Assembly: GCA_026929865.2 (NCBI GenBank)
Contig: CM049409.1
Span: 11,222,452 to 11,286,451 of the forward strand
Length of the DNA stretch: 64,000 nucleotides
From: Hyperoplus lanceolatus
Taxonomy: Eukaryota; Chordata; Actinopteri; Uranoscopiformes; Ammodytidae
Reading direction: 5' to 3'
Position 1 is the first letter of the stretch. Each line of letters opens with the position of its first letter. The notes beneath the pieces were generated by a model, which saw nothing but the letters and a program-made list of their open reading frames with translations, ran no database searches and was not told the DNA's origin. Shown one piece after another: positions 58,869 to 64,000 of the stretch. Position numbers and translations under genes: made by a program.

Positions 58869-59091
58869 AGTGGAGCTGCTAAGTGCTACAATCTTTCAAT
58901 GTGTGATACAAGCATGAAAATTGGCATTGGCAGTCCCCATGGGTCACTTGACAAGAAAATTGTCCAAGACAAATGTCTCGGACAATTTTCTTGTCAAGTG
59001 ACCCATGGAGACTGCTCATACCAATGTTCACGCTTGTATCATCAACTGAAAGATTCTGACGAAAATAAGTACTTTGCTGCTGCTCCACTAT
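58869..59091. repeat. Long foldback, about 100-nt arms and 4-nt loop
   Basis: The arm 58869-58970 pairs with 58975-59091 around the loop AAAT. The inner 33 bp pair with a single mismatch (58938-58970 against 58975-59008). Further out, pairing is about 85%, with a roughly 12-nt insertion in the right arm. A transcript from either strand would form a very stable hairpin. It may be a foldback transposon remnant or a hairpin RNA source. The open frames on both strands (Cys-containing) are the palindrome read twice. Confidence 0.85.
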
Positions 59092-59227
59092 TGCCTCAGG
59101 GTGGCAGTACATCTTTCCAGTCATTCATAAATTCTATACCTGACGGCATGGCGGAAGACTCTGCTTGCCCCAAAGTGATTTTTTTTATACAAAAATTTAA
59201 AAAAAAATTGTTTCATCTGTAATGCAA

Positions 59228-59260
59228 TATATATATATATATACAATGTATTGAACCTGA

Positions 59261-59313
<53 letters not shown>

Positions 59314-59342
59314 TTTTTTTCAAAATTCAGGTTCAATACATT
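59228..59342. repeat. (TA)n/T-tract flanked by 17-bp inverted repeats
   Basis: AATGTATTGAACCTGAA (59245-59261) is the exact complement of 59326-59342. Between them lie about 35 bp of TA and 25 T. A second TA run precedes it at 59228-59243. Confidence 0.88.
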
Positions 59343-59649
59343 CCAGTAGGTTTTAGATGACATGACATGGTTTCATTTGTCCCAGACCTTCTGGTAATGA
59401 TGAGCATCCTGACAGACCGTTAATGTGAGATTCAGCTCAGTTTTTCTTTTTTTGCCCACAACTATTTGGGTTGTGTACCTACCTGTACGTAGCCTGGTCC
59501 TACCTTGTCTCGCAAAGCCAGACCAAACTTCAGCAAGTAATATGAGGTCCTGCAAGACCATCGTACTTCATTACATTTACAGACTACTGAAGGGGAATGA
59601 AAATTGAGTGGAAGTATATAGGCGGGCGGTGGCAGGCTAACCTGGATGT

Positions 59650-59794
59650 ACATCAGAAGGTATACAATCCATGCGCGATCACCGAAGGATTACCTCATGT
59701 AGATGCGCCGACGGTGTTGTTGTCGTAACTCAGAATTCCTCACGGGGAGTCGGGGACGACTAATGTTACGTAATGTGGCTCTAACTGCTGGATG
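59650..59794. mobile_element. MITE family A, copy 3, truncated
   Basis: It shares CAGAAGGTATACAATCCATG, ATCACCGAAGGATTA and GAATTCCTCA with copy 2, in the same orientation, and ends in TTACGTAATGTGGCTCTAA. Its left third is missing. Confidence 0.7.
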
Positions 59795-60509
59795 TGTAAA
59801 TTAGAAACGGCTTAAAAACAAGTTCACCACATCTACATTTAAGGTTGATGTCAGTGTTGTTTTAAGCAGCCATAAAAAAGGCGACTCAGTTAATCAAGTC
59901 AGACCTTTAGGGACCTTTAGACATTTAGAGGACAATGTTCAGGGAAATTTCAAGAGGAAAATCAACCTTAAACAATGAGTGGGGTGTGGGCATGTGTGAA
60001 CTCTGCCCTTTGTTACCGACGTTGAACGTTATAAACCAAACAGTTCCCACATTCACATTAAGCCAGTTTTAGATGTCTCAGCTCAAATGAATCAAGTTGT
60101 TTGTCATTTAAATTTACAGATGTTAAATTTGTACATTTAAAAGCGGTTATATTGAAAAGTAAAGCTTTCCTTGAGCAGAATAACAGTCAGTGGCATCGTG
60201 TGAAAAAGGTCAGTGGGGAATTATGAAGGAGAAAAGACTGCAACAACGTCTGGCCAATTTAACTTCATTATTGAGTCACATGCAGAGGAAGCACAAGGGA
60301 AAGTTCAGCAGTTATCAGCTGAGGAATGCAGCCAATTTGTGCTGTACATTTAAGTGAATCAGGTTAAGAGCTGTATCTGCAAAGCGACTTGGAGGGGAGT
60401 GCGTGTCCAGATGTTTCATAACAATAAGCAATACATTTATCAGTTGATATTCCTTGTTCCTAGATTATCTCTAATCTGTGTGTTTCAAACATCACCAACA
60501 GGAGGAGCC
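59795..60509. other. Intergenic spacer, no feature recognised
   Basis: I see no feature here. Confidence 0.5.
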
Positions 60510-60528
60510 AGATTCTTAAAAATACAGT

Positions 60529-60534
60529 TTTATT
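60529..60534 (-). terminator. slc29a1: Candidate slc29a1 poly(A) signal
   Basis: AATAAA on the minus strand, about 1.7 kb after the slc29a1 stop codon. It is the most likely 3' end of that transcript, but other signals could be used. Confidence 0.4.
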
Positions 60535-61285
60535 TCTATCACAGAACTGTTTCAAGCTGCAACATGTAACATTGTAAATGGTCCATGCTGGACTCCCATA
60601 CCAACCAAAAACACAGAAGCGCACGGAAGAACAGACCAACGTTGTGCTTTTTTTGAACAAACAGGCTGTTAGGATGTTTACAGATGGTGATATGAATAAT
60701 ATGGTGTACAACTAAAGCAGACTTAGAAAAAAGGCATCAAAAGGCAACAAAAAAACTGCATGTAAACAAAAATATAACACTGACCGGCACAAGGCCTTTT
60801 ACCCCCCACCCCCTCCCCATTCAAAATCCAATCCAACAAAACTAACTCAGCGAAAGCCAAGTGGAAAAATGTACTAAAAACTACTTCTGATACAAAAACA
60901 TATCTTCCATGAGAACACTTTTGATGACAAATATTAATAACTCAAGAGAAAAAAAGGAGTGAGATTTCTTAATCTCACTCATAACGGCACTGACTGTTTC
61001 GATTTCTCTCTTCTTTTTTTTTTAAATACATTGTGGCAAAATCTCTTGAGGAAGACAATAACAGTCAAAACTTCACATGTGGGCTGAAAGGTAAAATACT
61101 TTTCAGATTAATCTAATAGACCCATGCTGGTACAACGTCATCTAAAAACTACAAACCCCCACCCTCAGTCTAAGACAATACTATTCAGCATGAATGGCCC
61201 AGATTCTTGATTAAAACCTCGTCTTTAGGATTTACGTCATCCTTACATTCTTTAAAAATGTCCTGGTTGGTTATGAGGAAGCTTA

Positions 61286-61288
<3 letters not shown>

Positions 61289-61332
<44 letters not shown>
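61289..61332. repeat. (CA)n microsatellite
   Basis: A pure CA run of about 44 bp. Confidence 0.96.
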
Positions 61333-61334
<2 letters not shown>

Positions 61335-62242
61335 CCCGAGAAACACTGAAAGTAGAGCAAGGGAGCAAAGCCGTTTTGCTTACGGCACATTAGCCGTTTA
61401 ATGGGTCATGACCTCCCTTCAAAGTTCATCATCATTTCCCCATGTTGTCTTTATGTATTTGGCTTGATCAGAGTTAAAAGCTTGAACAGTCCAGAGTAAT
61501 ATATAACGCAAGGTTTCATGTTTGATGTGCAAACATTGTTTAAAAAAAATAATAAAAATAAAATAGGATCACAGTTGGGTTGGATTTAGCAATTAATGTT
61601 AACAAGCCAGAATCTAAGAGCCTTGTTCTAAAAATATATTTGTGAAGACTTAATTTACACACCATCATAAGTAACCACAAATGATTGTGATTGAATGTGA
61701 TTATTTCCAAAAAAAAATGTTTAGACCTTTGTGACATAAAAACATTATTGCAATCTAGCCTTTTGCCTTTTTTAATATCATTTTGTCCAAAAGGACGTTT
61801 TGTGAATGAGGTTCCGAGATACCAAGTGTCAAGGCCGTCTGCATTAACACTGCCTGGGCTAAGGATCTGGCAGTATTGAGAAATCTGGGAGAATTTAAAA
61901 CTGTCTCTTCTACTTGACAAGTTACACCTACAACTAATTTTTGGTTTTCAATGGCTTGTTGAATTTCTTTTGTACTAAAAAACGGTTTGATCAATGGCAT
62001 CAACTGGAACATGTCCCCAAGAAACAGGAGAAGCGAGCACATGTTTGAACACTCTGCTGCACAGTTTGTAGAAAGAAAAGAAAATCAGTAACATGTTTCA
62101 GCTTATACAGTTGCCGAGATGAGTCTTTACTGTACACTCCAGAAGACTGAGTTCCTCTAGTCTTCAGTCAGTGAGTCTAGCCCCAGTGAACACTAATGCC
62201 AGGGGGAGAGGGTCTGATCTACTGAAGGCTCTACTGGAGGTT

Positions 62243-62354
62243 TTAGACCATTGCTCGGAAAGCAAATGATATCCCAGCGCCCAATGCCAAGCCCAGGGAC
62301 AAGAAGAAGGCCATGATGGCCCCTGCCGTCTCTGCCTCATGCGGTGCCACCTTC
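62243..62354 (-). CDS. slc29a1: slc29a1 last coding exon (final membrane segment)
   Basis: Acceptor CTCCTTACAG|G on the minus strand, then 36 codons ending FRAMV and TAA. The last transmembrane helix is complete. Confidence 0.94.
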
Positions 62355-63055
62355 CTGTAAGGAGACAACAGAGGGACAACATTCATTAGGAATCAGTGGT
62401 TCACCTTTAAACACAATTGTGTTTGTGGTTAATTAAGGTGTCACTTAAAAAAGTTTAACACTATAAGAAATATGTTTATTCACTGTCCGTCCAAGAGTTA
62501 CATGAAAAGAGGCCCTCGCTGATCTACACTGTTTTATGTGAGCTTCACATTGTTTGTGATAGAAAGAGAGTTGTAATATGTTTTGTTTGTTTTGTAAAAT
62601 CCATACATAAGCCGAAAAGTTCATTTAAATGTTTTTTTTCATTTTGTGATGCTGTAAGGAGTTCTCGTTTAGCCTTGCAGAGAGCCAGGCTAACTGTGAT
62701 TACTTCTTCAGCTAAGCAAAGCTAATGTATTCAAGGCTCCAGGTTCTCTTACCATTTAGCAGTGCACTCATATACAGTAGTAGTAGTATTCTTTATTCCT
62801 CGTGTAAAACTAACTTTATTCTAAAGGGAATGTAAAGTGTGTATGTGTTTCTTACTTGGGTCCAAAGCACATGCAGAGACTGGCCAGGTATCCGTTGGAG
62901 AAGGAGAAGAAGATCATGAAGATGATGTACCAGGCATCATGGGCAAACAGCACGGGGAGGAATCTACGAGGCTGGACGTTACACAGCATGAAGAGAGGCA
63001 CGAAGACGATCCTCAGACCCACCAGCACAGGAAGCCACACACTGTCTTTACCAGG
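62243..63055 (-). CDS. slc29a1: Equilibrative nucleoside transporter 1, last two coding exons
   Basis: Coding exons 63055-62856 (200 nt) and 62354-62243 (112 nt with stop), minus strand, with GT/AG borders and a split Lys codon (CCC AA|G AAG GTG). ENT1 carries nucleosides such as adenosine across the plasma membrane by facilitated diffusion. The first exon reads PGKDSVWLPVLVGLRIVFVP, ..CNVQPRRFLPVLFAHDAWY and SNGYLASLCMCFGP. The second reads KKVAPHEAETAGAIMAFFLS, LGLALGAGISFAFRAMV, then stop. These match the last three membrane segments of mammalian ENT1, including the SNGYLASLCMCFGPKKV loop. The 5' exons are outside the window, so this is a partial gene. Two fish paralogues may exist, and I cannot say which one this is. 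Confidence 0.93.
62355..62855 (-). other. slc29a1: slc29a1 last intron
   Basis: About 500 bp. I see no feature inside. Confidence 0.85.
62856..63055 (-). CDS. slc29a1: slc29a1 penultimate coding exon
   Basis: Acceptor TCTCTGCAG|CCTGG and donor CCCAA|GTAAG on the minus strand. It encodes two membrane segments and the conserved GYLASLCMCFG loop. Confidence 0.94.
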
Positions 63056-64000
63056 CTGCAGAGACACAAAGGGACATCAACCACAGGGACCAACTCATGA
63101 CAACACACTTCGCTGATTTCATTCACTTCATCTGCCGCGACATATGAACAGTATTTGTGTGCAGGTACAGATTACTGTGGGTGCTTTAGTGTAGCATGCT
63201 GGAGCAAGCTTCTTCTTGCCAGCTTCACATTTCTTTCTTTCTACCCCGCAGATCAGTCTGGACTTTCTCTAATTAACGCGGGGAGGAGCCCGGTAAAAAA
63301 AATGACCAGGCCGATCAGGGGCCGTGTTCAGACCTAACGTTCATCTCTTGGTGGAAGGCAGCCCTTGATTAATTCATGTAGTTGTCAATGTAGTGATTCG
63401 AGACCAGCCATATCTCACTAGCTTCACATTTGTGGATCCATGTTGACGGCAATGACATGAACCAATCAGAAGCTGCCTTCCACTAATGGACGAAAAAGCA
63501 GTCAGAAGCCCGATTATTTCTTTGACCGACTTGGAGAATGTCCAGAATTGTCTGCGGGAGAGAAATTAATGTGAAGCTTGCAAGATCAGGCTGGTCTCCC
63601 CAGGCTAGCTTTGGTGCATTCATATCTGTATATACAGCCCCAGAATTTAAAAAAAAAAAAAAATTAAGAGACCAGTCTGGATTTTTCATAATTCTTTATC
63701 TCTACATCATACATGACTTATTGGAAATGCTCTAAATGACAATATTTTTATTGTGAATTTGGTAGAAATGTGTTCAGTAGTTTATATTATAAAATATTAT
63801 AGGGGAAGGTGGGGTGATTTGTGCATTTTGGAAGTTGCAAAACCCCTTGTTTCTAGAAAACCGTGGAAGAAATTGGAAATGTGACCACATATTTAAGAAG
63901 AGCCATCCATTTGACTCATCCTGTAAAGAAGGGAGACACAAGGAATAAGATATAAGCACATTTAAGCTCAAAAAACTGTGTTTTGCCTTTCAAAGTAAAA
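63056..64000 (-). other. slc29a1: slc29a1 intron, runs off the window
   Basis: No further exon is visible up to the edge. The stretch at about 63630-63700 (TACAGCCCCAGAATTTAAAA..AATTAAGAGACCAG) and the GGGGAAGGTGGGGTGATTTG at 63801-63820 look like starts of common teleost repeats, but I cannot place their ends. Confidence 0.6.

Larger units (their letters stand above)
60510..62242 (-). other. slc29a1: slc29a1 3' UTR (inferred)
   Basis: Non-coding sequence downstream of the minus-strand stop. It contains a CA microsatellite at 61289-61332 and otherwise no feature. The extent depends on the poly(A) site. Confidence 0.45.

Noticed and set aside
58830..59222. 130-residue plus-strand and 81-residue minus-strand Cys-containing frames, similar to each other
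   Set aside because: They resemble each other only because the DNA is a palindrome. No domain or splice sites.

Overview
This is a 64 kb piece of a ray-finned fish genome, most likely a percomorph teleost. The evidence is vertebrate intron/exon structure, very dense (TG)n/(CA)n and (TA)n microsatellites, and a typical teleost mix of mobile elements (L1 and L2/Rex-like LINEs, a DIRS tyrosine-recombinase retrotransposon, hAT, Harbinger-like and TTAA-type elements, a tRNA-derived SINE, a solo LTR). I see nothing bacterial, no operons, no CRISPR array and no rRNA.

Two host genes can be read. Positions 39379-56119 (+) hold a complete atlastin-2 (atl2) gene. Fourteen coding exons join in phase to a 610-residue protein with the dynamin-like GTPase G domain, middle domain, transmembrane hairpin and C-terminal amphipathic tail. 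The last intron holds two further in-phase candidate exons, a 15-nt microexon and a 41-codon alternative terminal exon, that could give a second C-terminus. Positions 62243-63055 (-) hold the last two coding exons of an equilibrative nucleoside transporter 1 gene (slc29a1). The rest of that gene lies beyond the right edge. The two genes are tail to tail, about 2.4 kb apart between predicted poly(A) sites.

The left 39 kb has no recognisable host gene. It is intergenic DNA with repeats. The two largest structures are: (i) a full-length but decayed L1 at 6464-13889, bounded by a 10-bp target-site duplication and interrupted by three later insertions (a LINE between ORF1 and ORF2, a 1257-bp hAT element with an 8-bp duplication, and a 554-bp solo LTR with a 5-bp duplication); and (ii) a DIRS element at 30181-34318 with inverted terminal repeats and an internal complementary region that reproduces both ends. 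The DIRS element has lost its reverse transcriptase, and its recombinase gene is split by an antisense LINE.

In the right part, atl2 intron 1 carries a hAT element nested in another 8-bp-duplicating element, plus a truncated LINE. Other introns carry a Harbinger-like element, a TTAA-flanked MITE and a MITE that also occurs at 38.2 kb and 59.7 kb. The spacer between atl2 and slc29a1 contains an unusual foldback with about 100-nt arms (58869-59091).

I found no convincing new host-encoded system. The most interesting items are the nested insertions with readable junctions, the DIRS terminal architecture, the long foldback and the candidate alternative C-terminal exons of atl2.
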